From Parietaria judaica (Eukaryota > Streptophyta > Magnoliopsida > Rosales > Urticaceae): a stretch of DNA of 64,000 bases. A program made the translations under genes and the position numbers. Shown here piece by piece: positions 24,675 to 41,554 of the stretch. The notes below the pieces were generated by a model. That model saw only the letters and a program-made list of their open reading frames with translations. It did no database searches and was not told the origin of the DNA. The stretch lies in contig OX940860.1 of NCBI GenBank assembly GCA_954871525.1, positions 24,646,001 to 24,710,000 of the forward strand. Direction: 5' to 3'. Within the stretch, counting starts at the first letter, position 1. Every line of letters begins with the position of its first letter.

Positions 24675-25135
24675 CGTTCTGCGAAGAAGAAGAAGAAGGG
24701 TTTTGACTCAGGATTCAGGAAAGAAGAAGAGGAAGGTTGGAGGAGGAGAGAGAAGGAGGGTTGAGTGAGGATGGAGAATACATATGTATGTAGTATACAA
24801 TAAAGGAAAAACTTAGTGAATAATAGTTGAGAGAGAAAGAGAAGTAGTGCACAAAAACGAAACCTCAATTAGAGGGTGTGTTGTGTTTGTGAGGATGGGA
24901 CTGGTCTGGTCTGGTCGGACTGAAATGTGTGTGAGTGGTTTCTTATAAGTGAAAAGATGGTTTATGGTAAAGAGAGAGAGAGAGAGTTATGATTGAGGAA
25001 ATCAGTGGGTGGGAATGACCCATCTCTCTAACCATCTTGGCTTTCTGTAGCGGACGAGGGGGGCGAGAAATTAATGCAACAAACAATGTTTAGGGTTAAA
25101 GAGAGAGAGAGAGAGTGAGACTTAGCTTAACCCTC
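24675..25135 (-). promoter_or_regulatory. YABBY2 5' leader and upstream region
   Basis: Directly before the start codon the minus strand has CTTCTTCTTC-type and CTCTCC runs typical of plant 5' leaders, followed upstream by GAGA tracts (about 24969-24988 and 25099-25115). I did not assign a TATA box because the region is too AT-rich for a confident choice. Confidence 0.4.
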
Positions 25136-25998
25136 TAAATTTACGGAATCGAATCCAGATTTTATTTGGTGCCGGTTTCGTAAGATTCGGAGGGTCTTCA
25201 AATTTATAATATGTAAATTTGATATACCAAATTTCAATCAGAATGTTTGAATCCGGATTTTATTTGGTGCTGGTTTGGTAAAATTCGGTAAATCCAAAGG
25301 ATTTTCAAATTTATAATATGAAAATCTGGTACAACAAATTTTAATCAGAATCTTTGAATCGGGATTTTATTTGGTGCTGGTTTCTTAAAATTCGGTATAT
25401 CCAGAAGATAAACAAATTTATACTATGAAAAAATATGGAATTATGGTATACTAAATTTTAATCAGGATGTTTTGAACAACAAAGTCTCCAGTTCAGTTTT
25501 TTATGAAGTTTAGGATTGAAAATATCGATTTTGCTTTTTTATATTTTTAAATAAATAAAAATAAATTTATTAGCAAAACCCAATTTAACGAATTACGAAT
25601 ATTTTATTTTTAACTTCATTTTGAAAATAATAATAATAATATATGAAATAATTGTCTCCTAGAAAAATTAGAAACATATATGAAGAAAACACTACCATGA
25701 GGGTCAGGTAATCGTTGGCCGATGAATCGGTTGCCGTGATCGATGGATTCATCGTTTGGTAACGGATTTATCGATGGAAAGATATAAATCTTAAGTTATC
25801 ATTATCAAAACTTATCGACGGATTAATCAGTTATCGATGGATGTATTGATGGAAAAAATATAAAATATTTTTATGATAATTAAATTCAATTATATATAGT
25901 GTCCAAAAATACTAACATAATAGCATGTCATAATATGTCTTACACCAACTAACATATGAAAACAAACTCTCAAATACAAACATGAAGATAGTAGTTTT
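25136..25998. other. Intergenic DNA with degenerate repeats
   Basis: 25145-25480 contains three degenerate copies, about 110-120 bp apart, of a unit including ATTTTATTTGGTGCTGGTTT and AATTTTAATCAGAAT: a small ancient tandem array. 25700-25860 holds ATCGATGGAT-type motifs related to the element at 5735-6265. No gene is seen. Confidence 0.55.
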
Positions 25999-26327
25999 TA
26001 GAGCTGCACAGCCGGCGTCGCCACTGGCGATGCGACCGGTCGCGACGGATTCCGGAGAATCGCGATGAATCGCGACTGGGGGCTGAAAAATCGCGACGAT
26101 CGCGAACCAGGGTGGCCATCGCGATGCAAGCTTCTGCAGCCCTCTCTCTCTCTCTCTCTCTCTCTCCCTCTCACAGACTCTCTCTCTCTCTCTCTCTCTC
26201 GGCCTGCCATCGCGACGAAGCCACGACGCATCGCGATTCCGGAAGCCACGACGCGTCGCGACTCCGGGATCCACGATTGGTCACGATTTGTTCGCGATCG
26301 GTCGCGACTCGTGGGTGTGCAGCTCTA
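25999..26327. mobile_element. hAT-type MITE with TCGCGA motif clusters, copy 1
   Basis: The left end TAGAGCTGCACA and the right end TGTGCAGCTCTA are perfect terminal inverted repeats. They are flanked by a perfect 8-bp duplication GTAGTTTT (25991-25998 and 26328-26335), as for hAT insertions. The interior is GC-rich and contains many TCGCGA/ATCGCGAC motifs in both orientations, plus a central block of CT repeats (about 26140-26202). Frames of 80-120 aa across it are by-products of the repeats. It is a clear relative of the element at 58932-59195. Confidence 0.92.
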
Positions 26328-26335
26328 GTAGTTTT

Positions 26336-27725
26336 ACTTAAAGACGGAGTTATTTCCCTCCCTCAAAAAGGTACAAGGTGCCCTTGTAGTGTCTTTACTC
26401 ATCTTCTTACAAGGATATACCTCAACCAAGCTTTGGAATTTCTAGGAAAAATTCGTTGATTTTTGACAATTTACTCAAAAAAAAAAATCAGGAAAAATAG
26501 TTGGACTTTTTGTAGCTTTTTCATGAAAAAAGTATAAAAGAAAAGAGAAAATTTTTCGATCTCCATGAAACATAGAATATCGGGAAAACTTGATCCTTAA
26601 CCATCCATAAATTTGAAAGAAAGAAAAAAAAACACAACTAAGCATACATAACAATTGTTGTTTATTATACTATATATGTAAGCATACATATTATTTTATG
26701 AAAAAAAAAACACATATGTTTACAATAATAAACAGTAAAATCAGTTATCGACATCAATTTTATAGCAAAAATTAAGCCGTTTAGGAAAAACGGCAGAGTT
26801 TTTAACCGTATTTATAAGTGGCGTAGCCAGACTTTCATTTCAGGTGGAGCATAAAATATATATTTTTGGTCGATTTTATTTTTTCAAGTATGTAATTAAA
26901 AAATTATGAAGAACCATATTAAAGCGACTGTTAATATCATAAAAATATAATGTTACTTTTGGAAGTATTGTAGAATAGATTTATCGGGTCAAGAAGGGAT
27001 AAAAGTCTAAAAGCTCATATTCCAGTCATTTTTTACTCCTAAACCGCAAAAGATCTATTTTTTTGCCTTAATCACAATTAATGAACAACAACTGTTATTT
27101 TCTTTTGTTCAATTTAATTTGGGTCTTCTAAACACTAAATTTGTCGCTTATCACTTATATAATTGGGCTTGTAATAGTGTTAGCTTCGGGTTTTGCTCGT
27201 TTGAGGATTCTCCGGTCAGTGTCCAGGATGTTTTGTTTAATGAAATTGAATGATAGTTTTTGAACGCTATTTCCTCACCCGAGTTACACCCGTTCAGAGG
27301 GCTCAGAGAGTTTTAACAAGCCCTCCCATATTTTCAAAACAAAAACAAAAAATGAAGATTTTTTTTAAATAAGCGTATGCACATGCATCCATTGGTGCAC
27401 ATGTAGCTCCGTCGATGAGTTCTTCTAAAATAATCTAGAAATAATATAGTACGAACAGATTCAATAAATTAGAGACAAAACATGCTTAGATCAATCATGT
27501 TTATTTTCACTGCCAAAAAGTAAATAAAAAAAGATGCTTTCTTGCGTTAATGCCAATCGCTGTTATCTATTTATTTTCTTATTATTATTTTTTTATTGAC
27601 GTTGTCGTTTCATTATTTTGTTTGTTTCGTTTCGCGATTTTTCTTGCACATATATACCCTACCCTCTCCAATTATATATAGACCATAATATAGTTTTCGA
27701 ATTATTATATTTACAATACGAATAG

Positions 27726-27760
<35 letters not shown>

Positions 27761-28200
27761 GGTGAAGAGGAAGCACGTGTTTCTATTCATGAAGTGCTTC
27801 AGGGAATTAGGGCACAAAATGAGTCATATGGAATATGCTCCAACTTATTATAGTTCGAATATATTGCTTAAGCAACCTTCAGTGATGTTAAAAAAGAATT
27901 TTATTAGGTGCATAGAAAAAGAATACAATAAATACAGAAAAAAAAAATTGTTTTAAATAAATAAACAGAAAATGTTGGTGATTACCAGTATCGGAAGGAA
28001 CTACGAATTAGGTTATGGGAGGATTAGATTCAAATTTTTACCAAACTTGGAACGTTATGTTTAACATTTGTGAAAAAATAGAGAAAATTAGATGACTTTA
28101 CATTAAAAATAATTAATAAATAAATCATAATAGTACCAAAAAAAATGAGTGGATAAATAAATATTCACTCAAGGTCCACTACAAAATTGGCAAAGGCAAA
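26336..28200. other. Intergenic AT-rich DNA
   Basis: It contains one transposon-like head near 26819 (GTGGCGTAGCCAGACTTTCA) without a matching end, and a (TA)n tract at 27725-27760. The 65-aa plus-strand frame at 27759 is Lys/Asn/Tyr-rich and unrecognised. No gene is supported. Confidence 0.5.
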
Positions 28201-28211
28201 AAGCCCGTGAA

Positions 28212-28809
28212 TGTAAAGTCCTAACGACAAAACAGTCTAAAATCATGCTAGGAGACGGTCAAATCCCCGACCAGAAAAGTAGGACGCAAAGACCAAGTTC
28301 AAACGCCTCTTTTCCGCCAACAATCCCAGCTACGCGTAAGAATCGCTGGTCGTGGCACACGTGTCAGTTCGGCAGCCAGTCAAGCATCTTATTCGGGGCT
28401 ATGATCACCAAGATTCCAAGACGCTCCAACGGACAGAAGAAGACCGATATATACCAAAGAAGTAGCTCCAAGAACGACACGCAAACTTTTTTCCTTTCAG
28501 AGTGATCGTGAGAATTGTAACTGAGTGTTTTCTTCATTTCTAAGTAGAAATTGTGCTTGTATTGTTTTCTGTTCGCTTTCCATTCAATAAACTTATAGAG
28601 GACGTAATCAACTACCGCATTGGGACGAACCTCTTTAAAAAAAAAAAACTTATGTCTCGTATTACATATATTTATATTTACGCATTTATAATGTTCGAGA
28701 GTATTGACGACGTGAAGATCAAGATTCACTGAATCGAACGTATTAACAAATTCAAATCGAAAGTCTTACGCTCTTCGTGACTGTTGAGGTGAAAAACCAC
28801 GTCAACACA
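28212..28809 (+). mobile_element. Possible solo LTR
   Basis: The segment begins TGTAAAGTCCTAACGAC and ends AAAACCACG-like then GTCAACA, which resembles the ends of plant LTRs. It includes a GC-richer part with an 86-aa frame (28245-28505), a possible polyadenylation region (AATAAACTTATAG near 28586), and the GACGACGTGAAGATCAAGAT / CACTGAATCGAACG text often seen in U5 regions. No tRNA primer site follows and no clear 5-bp duplication was seen, so solo-LTR status and borders are tentative. Confidence 0.4.
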
Positions 28810-29309
28810 TGTGTTTGCACTTTGCAGAAATATTTTCACATTTGTAATATTGTCGTGGCTATTTGCTGGAAAAATATTAAAAAGATATAAATAAAAACAA
28901 AACAAAAAAAACAAATATTGATCTTATTTAATTTCGTATCCTTATAGTACCGATTCTTGTAGGAGCTCTCGAAATTTTATTGAGAGTATGCCATTAAATC
29001 GAATATAAATCCAACTTATATTAGTTGTTTGTAATTTTAAATATATAAATAAAAATTTACTAACAATTTGCAATTTTATTAAATGCTTTTGTAGCATCTG
29101 AAATTTAAGTTTACGTTGAATATATTATTTAATGCTTCAATTAATGGACAATGCTATCGAATATACTTCGTTTATATACCGACTTTCAGTCAATACAATG
29201 TACATTGAATATATGATGTTTGCAAATTGCAATAATGGAGCCCTCAATTTTTCGGATTTAAGTTCTTTTTCATACCCAGAGTATCCCCGAACAATAATAG
29301 AGTATATTA

Positions 29310-29341
<32 letters not shown>

Positions 29342-29480
29342 AATTAGGGTTTTGGAGAGAGAAAATATATTCGATTTTCTGAATGTTCATTTAATAATTG
29401 ATAATTACACCTTATACATAATTAGCATAAAGCAATAATAATTATTTAACTATTAATATATACACATTACACTATAAACT
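28810..29480. other. Intergenic AT-rich DNA
   Basis: No gene seen. A (TA)n tract lies at 29318-29341. Confidence 0.55.
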
Positions 29481-29484
29481 AAAG

Positions 29485-29771
29485 AATTGGAGACAAAACC
29501 AGAGAATTAAAACTTTGCCCCGGTAAAAAAACGATTTGGAACTTATAAGTCCATTTTTTGAAAGTATTGGGAGTTTTATCGGGTTTAACCCAATACTGAA
29601 AAAGCCTCATTTGAGTGACACATGGCATTAGTAACGTGGAGGACATAAATTTTGGCAGGAGTACCAATAAGGATACAAAACGAAAGAATTGGAACTTTGT
29701 CCAGATAAAAATAAAATAAAATTTACAAGTCTATTTTTTTTTAAGTATTGAGACTTGTGTCGGCATTAACC
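29485..29771. repeat. Dispersed foldback-family copy with two direct arms
   Basis: Two segments, about 29495-29590 and 29684-29771, are similar in direct orientation (AACTTTGYCC, then AAGTCYATTTTTT, AGTATTGRGA and ATTAACC). A related pair is at 49930-50268, sharing the text CCTCATTTGAGTGACAC, but there the arms are inverted. It is probably a rearranged Mutator-like miniature element. Confidence 0.5.
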
Positions 29772-29802
29772 TTTTATTATATGGTTATTTCATTATTTTT
29801 AT

Positions 29803-30856
29803 GGGTAAACTGCGGCTAAAATACCCAATGTTTTTTTTTTATTATGTACCCAAAGTTTTTTTTTGGTGGCTATAATACCCAAAGTTTATTCCGTTAACGC
29901 CAAACGTACCCACCGTTAAATTTCCGCTATTTCGCCCGCGTGGCATATATATATATATATATATATATAATTTGTTTACAGGGCCCACACTCTCTCTCTC
30001 ACTGAGACACAAAATTAAAAGCGTACATGGGTTTCGATCACATGCCCTCCTAGAACCCGCAGACACACTGAGCCACCCGTCCACCTTCATCTCCTACTAT
30101 GGTAATCGACATTTAAATTTTTTTATAAAACAAGTGTACATATATTGTAACATGCTTAAATGTTACATTTAACATATAGTTAGACTTAAAATTGTGACAT
30201 GTTAAAGTGTCATAAAATTTAATTCAATATAAATTATACATATTAAAGTGAATGAAGTAATATTATATTTTTAAATAATATAATAAGTAGATAATTTATA
30301 TATAAAATTTATAAATTATATAATTTATAAAATGTAACATGTAAAATTCAATTACAAGTACAACTATATAATAAAACATGTAAAAAAATATAATAAAATA
30401 ACATTGCACGTAAATATTCATAATTAATAGATTGAAATAAAATTATAAAATATAAAATAACATTATGCTAGATATATTATATATTACACAATCTATAAAA
30501 TGTGTATATAAATATTATTTTTATAAATATTTATAAACGATATTATAAATTGTCTATTAAACCCTATTAAAAAAATATATGCCACGCGGGCGAAATAACG
30601 GAAATTTAACGGTGGGTACGTTTGGCGTTAACAGAATAAACTTTGGGTATTATAGCCACCAAAAAAAAACTTTGGGTACATAATTAAAAAAAAATGAAAC
30701 ATTGGGTATTTTAGCCGCGGGCGAAATAACGGAGATTTAACGGTGGGTACGTTTGGCGTTAACGGAATAAACTTTGGGTATTATAGCCACCAAAAAAAAC
30801 TTTGGGTATATAATTAAAAAAAATTAAACATTAGGTATTTTAGCCGCAGTTTACAC
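29803..30856. mobile_element. Mutator-like foldback element with doubled right arm
   Basis: The left end GGGTAAACTGCGGCTAAAAT and the right end, complement of GTGTAAACTGCGGCTAAAAT, are inverted. They are flanked by a perfect 9-bp duplication TATTTTTAT (29794-29802 and 30857-30865). The arms share TACCCAAAGTTT with the element at 15499, so the two are of related type. The right arm is present twice in tandem (30588-30718 and 30719-30847), both beginning GGGCGAAATAACGGA. The AT-rich core includes a possible tRNA-like SINE fragment (29985-30085). No transposase is encoded. Confidence 0.85.
30588..30847. repeat. Tandem duplication of the transposon right arm, about 130-bp unit
   Basis: The units 30588-30718 and 30719-30847 differ at only a handful of positions (for example GGAAATTTAA versus GGAGATTTAA, and AACAGAATAAAC versus AACGGAATAAAC). 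Only the outer copy ends with the element's true terminus. Confidence 0.88.
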
Positions 30857-30922
30857 TATTTTTATAATAGGCCAGTGAGACATTTATAAAGAGACTTCAC
30901 GTATCACGATGAGGGGATGCTT

Positions 30923-30980
30923 TTGAATGAGAAAAGAAGTCGAACTTTAGCTTGAATGAGAAAAGAAGTCGAACTTTAGC
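30923..30980. repeat. Perfect 29-bp tandem duplication
   Basis: TTGAATGAGAAAAGAAGTCG plus AACTTTAGC occurs twice back to back without mismatch, which suggests a recent event. Confidence 0.92.
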
Positions 30981-32044
30981 TTGCAAATGTGAGTTGATTG
31001 TTTTTCCTATAGCGGATCTATGTCACTTTTTTAATTCTTGAGCAAATTATGATATTTTTCTTCGAGAGGTCATTTATTCTTTTATTTGTTCAACAATGAA
31101 ATTAATTCAAATAAAACTTTGTCACATATAAACCAAACAGTCAAGATCATGGACTTTATGTAGTATAATTACTCTTGATTTATCTTTTTAATTAATAATT
31201 ATTTTCAATTAAGCCACTTGAATTCTAACTCTTATTTTTTATATATAATTATTAGTAATGATTACAAAATTTTAAAAAACAACTATATTTATTTTCTGTT
31301 TTTCTTCAATAAAATTCGAAGACAAGATACAAAATACCAAATAATTAACCAAACATCATCTCTATTTTCATTTGGTAGGATTTAAAATATGAAAAAAGAA
31401 ATAGAATTTCTAACTAAACAACTCACCTTCTAACTCCGGACCAGGGATGCACAGGCCCGATAAACGAACAAAATTCGACTAGAAGTAAGACATAATAAGC
31501 ACCTCTCGAAATCCACCAAGATAAGTTTGAAGCTATGCGTCCAGATCCGCGTTAGAATACCTATCAAACATAATTTAATAATAAAAAATACATAGCACAA
31601 AATTAAAAATTGGAAGAAAATTAATATAAAATTTATGAATTGCATATCAAACAAATCAGATTGTTGACCATTGTAGTTAAAGAATTACACTTTTGAATGA
31701 CCAAGAAAAACTCACTCAAAAGAAAGAAAGAATAAATCCTCATCTCATTTAATAGCTTGTCTATGCTGAAAATGACTACATGTGTAATATTAATATCCTA
31801 TTATCCTCGCTAATTAACTGCTTTAACCGTCAAATAATCCTTGGAGCCTCCTCAATCTCTCTGTGCATGAAAATTATTTCTCCAATTTCACTATTATAAG
31901 GGAACAATCCCGGGTCAATCTTGATCAAAATGACTCCGACACCGAAGAACTCCATGCCTCAGTAATTTCGGGCGTGAATTTGAACAACAAAGAATGGCAC
32001 GTCACATATCCACCATATAAACGCTGCGAAAATCTACCCACTGA
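30981..32044. other. Intergenic DNA and probable UBP8 3' region
   Basis: AT-rich and without a convincing gene. The 68-aa plus-strand frame at 31863 and the 74-aa minus-strand frame at 31430 are unrecognised. The part next to 32044 probably holds the 3' untranslated region of the protease gene. Confidence 0.5.
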
Positions 32045-38699
<6,655 letters not shown>

Positions 38700-40202
38700 T
38701 AACGAGGAGATTTAGGGAGAGAAAGTACTCAGAAATGGTCACTCACAATGTAGATTATCTCATCTCATCTCATCTGGAGAGAGAGAGAGAGTTTTGCAGA
38801 GGAACAACTGGAGTTTTTCTTTTTCTGTGACGAGGATTCGAGGAGGGAAATTCTTATATACACGGTGTATACTGTATATACATATATATGTGTGTATTTA
38901 TAGATGTAATATTTTTCACACTATAATATAATGGCTTCTTTTACTTATATTTAGTAATGTGATTTGTGACAAGGCTCTCCATTGTTGTTTTTATTTTTCT
39001 AAATAGAAAGAAGAAGAAAAAAAACTTAATTAATAAAATGAGAAATGTTTTTCGGCATTTCGGTTTGAGTTATCTCATTCAAAGATAAACTCGGAGCTGA
39101 AATTATGATTCCAAAAAAAAAAAAATACACGGATTTTATGTTTTTATTTGGTCGGAATCTAAAATTTTCGATTTTGTATTTTTAAATCTTTCAAAATCAA
39201 TTCTCACTTTATTAAAAATGTAATAATATTAACTTTAAATCTAGATCTGAAAGTTCAATAAATAAATATTAATGAATTTAATAATAAAAAACCCAGTTCC
39301 TATTATATTTCTTAATATGTTGTTTCGATTTCGGAACAACAACAAAAAAAAATGGCTTCATAATTTTCAATATTTATGATAAAATATACTATTATTTAGT
39401 ATTATAATTTATTAATACAGTAAACTCAAACGTCAAATTTAAATGACGGCACTATACTTTTACCCATTGAATTACTATTAATGTATTAAAATTTTAATTG
39501 CTGTTATTTATCGTCAATGGGACCTACATACGTGTGGATATGCTGAAATTACAAATCATGATTGTTAATGTCTTTCTACATCAAATTTACAAATATACTT
39601 TTGTCTCAAATATATATTTGATAATTGACTAGACTAATTAGATTAATAATCAAAACAAGACAAATTTAAGTGAAGTCAATCTTTCTTTATCTGCAGGGCA
39701 ATTATTTTAATTTTATTGATATACACTCAAGGCTCAAAGCATCCGCCCGATCCGATACCAGCGGAATGATCAATAATCTAATTTTACGGTTAATCAATAA
39801 GTAAATTGTAAATTCTTACGAGATCGATAATTTTCTTTGTCAATCACATTTTACAAGTTAATCGAATACTGACGTGTATTACGTAAAATAATAAATAATG
39901 TATAATTTAAAAATTAAAACTTATCTATTTTTTATACTGAAAAGCTAAAATATTATCTTTTATTAAAAATAAAATATTATTCTGATCCGTTGGCGCTACA
40001 CCAAAATCGAACTGTCCAATGGTCGTTTTATCATTGACTACAATTTAAAATCGAATTCAACACTTAAATTTCAATACAATTTTGAAATTATTCTTTTTAA
40101 GTTATAGTTTCCAATCTTCATAATGCCATTGTAATGTATGATATTGCAATTAAAACTCCACATGTTACAACTTAATAGAAGAAAAAAAAAAACTGCCCAG
40201 TA
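38700..40202. other. UBP8 upstream region and intergenic DNA
   Basis: 38700-38870 holds the likely 5' leader and core promoter of UBP8, with a GAGA tract (38776-38791). The rest is AT-rich without a supported gene. Confidence 0.5.
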
Positions 40203-40808
40203 TAGTAAAATCTCTATAAATTAATAATCGCGATTAAATAATATTTTTGTCCGGTCCCGACTCGGGCTTAACTAGCTAAATTAATAGTTCGCTAAATTTA
40301 TAAGATAATAATTTTGTAGAAAATATATAGGTCCCGAGTGATATATAAATTAATAATTTAATATAAAAAATACATAAATAATTATAAAATCACTATAAAT
40401 AAAATATAACATAAATAACTCTAAAATCACATTAAATAAAAAGATTACATTACATCACTACTCATGTAGTCTTCTTAAAATATGATTCTAAGTAATTTTT
40501 TTCTTCTTGAAATCGATGTTTTCTTGAACTTCATCGTTAATTTTATTCAGCTCTTTAATATTTCTGACATTGGTACTCTAATAAAATATTTTTTAAATCA
40601 TAATAGTCTCTCTTAATATTCATAATATTGATACTTTAATATTCTCGATATAATAAATTCAAATAATTTTTTGTTGGTAAAGATGTTTATATAATTATAG
40701 CTGATTAATATTTTTTCTTCATTAATGTATAAATTAATAAATTATTAATTTATATATTAATTAATAATCCAATAAGATAATTTTTTTGCCAGTCCTAACG
40801 TTCTACTG
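40203..40808 (-). mobile_element. Emigrant/pogo-like DNA element, copy 2 (inverted)
   Basis: The left end TAGTAAAATCTCTATAAATT and the right end GTTCTACTG, bordered by TA, correspond in reverse to the element at 14638-15307. They share the internal text TTTTTGTCCGGTCCCGACTC. The minus strand carries the same transposase-tail remnant (about 40450-40570), here broken by a stop before the ESYFKK-like end. The weaker terminal match and the broken remnant suggest it is older or more damaged than copy 1. Confidence 0.72.
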
Positions 40809-41554
40809 TATATATTTAACTCAAAAACAAAATAGTAAACGACTAATTTAGTAGTACACAAAAAACTATATATTATTTATTAATTGCATAAGCATAAATT
40901 TATCTCAAGGTAAATCAATGTATGTACTCAATTAAATATCAATTACAAATATTTATAGTAATTAATTACATGACTTTTGAGATTTTCAAGATTAAGGTTC
41001 ATGTACATATTTATATATTAAAATTCGTAAACTCACATATAATTATATAATTACCCCTTCTTAACTTGCTGAAATAAAAAACTTACAAAGCAATAAAAAA
41101 GACGGATTTGCCCTTGCTCTCTGGCACCAGCGACTGATGATGAGCAAAGGAGCAAAATGTCATAACATTAACTATTTACCAACTCATTAATATTGAGTTT
41201 CATATTTATCATACCATACTTCTGTAATATTCTTTATCTATAGAAGAATATTTTAATCCCATATAAATATATGCGGAGTAAGTACCTTTAAAGTAGTATT
41301 TTTGGAGCAACACAATCCCGTTGTTAATGTGTCACAATTCCGGTGATAATAAACAACAGGATTATGCCGCCCTAAAACACTACTTTATGAGTACTTACGC
41401 TGCAAATATCTCACCCTTGAATTATAAAAACTAAAAAGTGCATTACCCCAAAGCTATAGCATTAAACATAAAAGTTATAAAATACAAAAAGTTCATGAGA
41501 AGCATATCAAACAAATACCTAGCTAAGAACATCTTACTCTAAAAAAGTCAACCA
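40809..41554. other. Intergenic AT-rich DNA
   Basis: No gene or inverted repeat that I can support. The right end probably includes the 3' untranslated region of the gene starting at 41555. Confidence 0.5.

Noticed and set aside
26065..26459. Frames of 80-120 aa with Ser-Leu or Arg-Glu runs
   Set aside because: They are translations of the CT repeat and TCGCGA motifs inside a hAT-type MITE, and run past its border without a coding signature.
29842..30172. Overlapping 66-82 aa frames
   Set aside because: They lie inside the Mutator-like foldback element, over a TA repeat and a tRNA-like stretch, with no coding signature.
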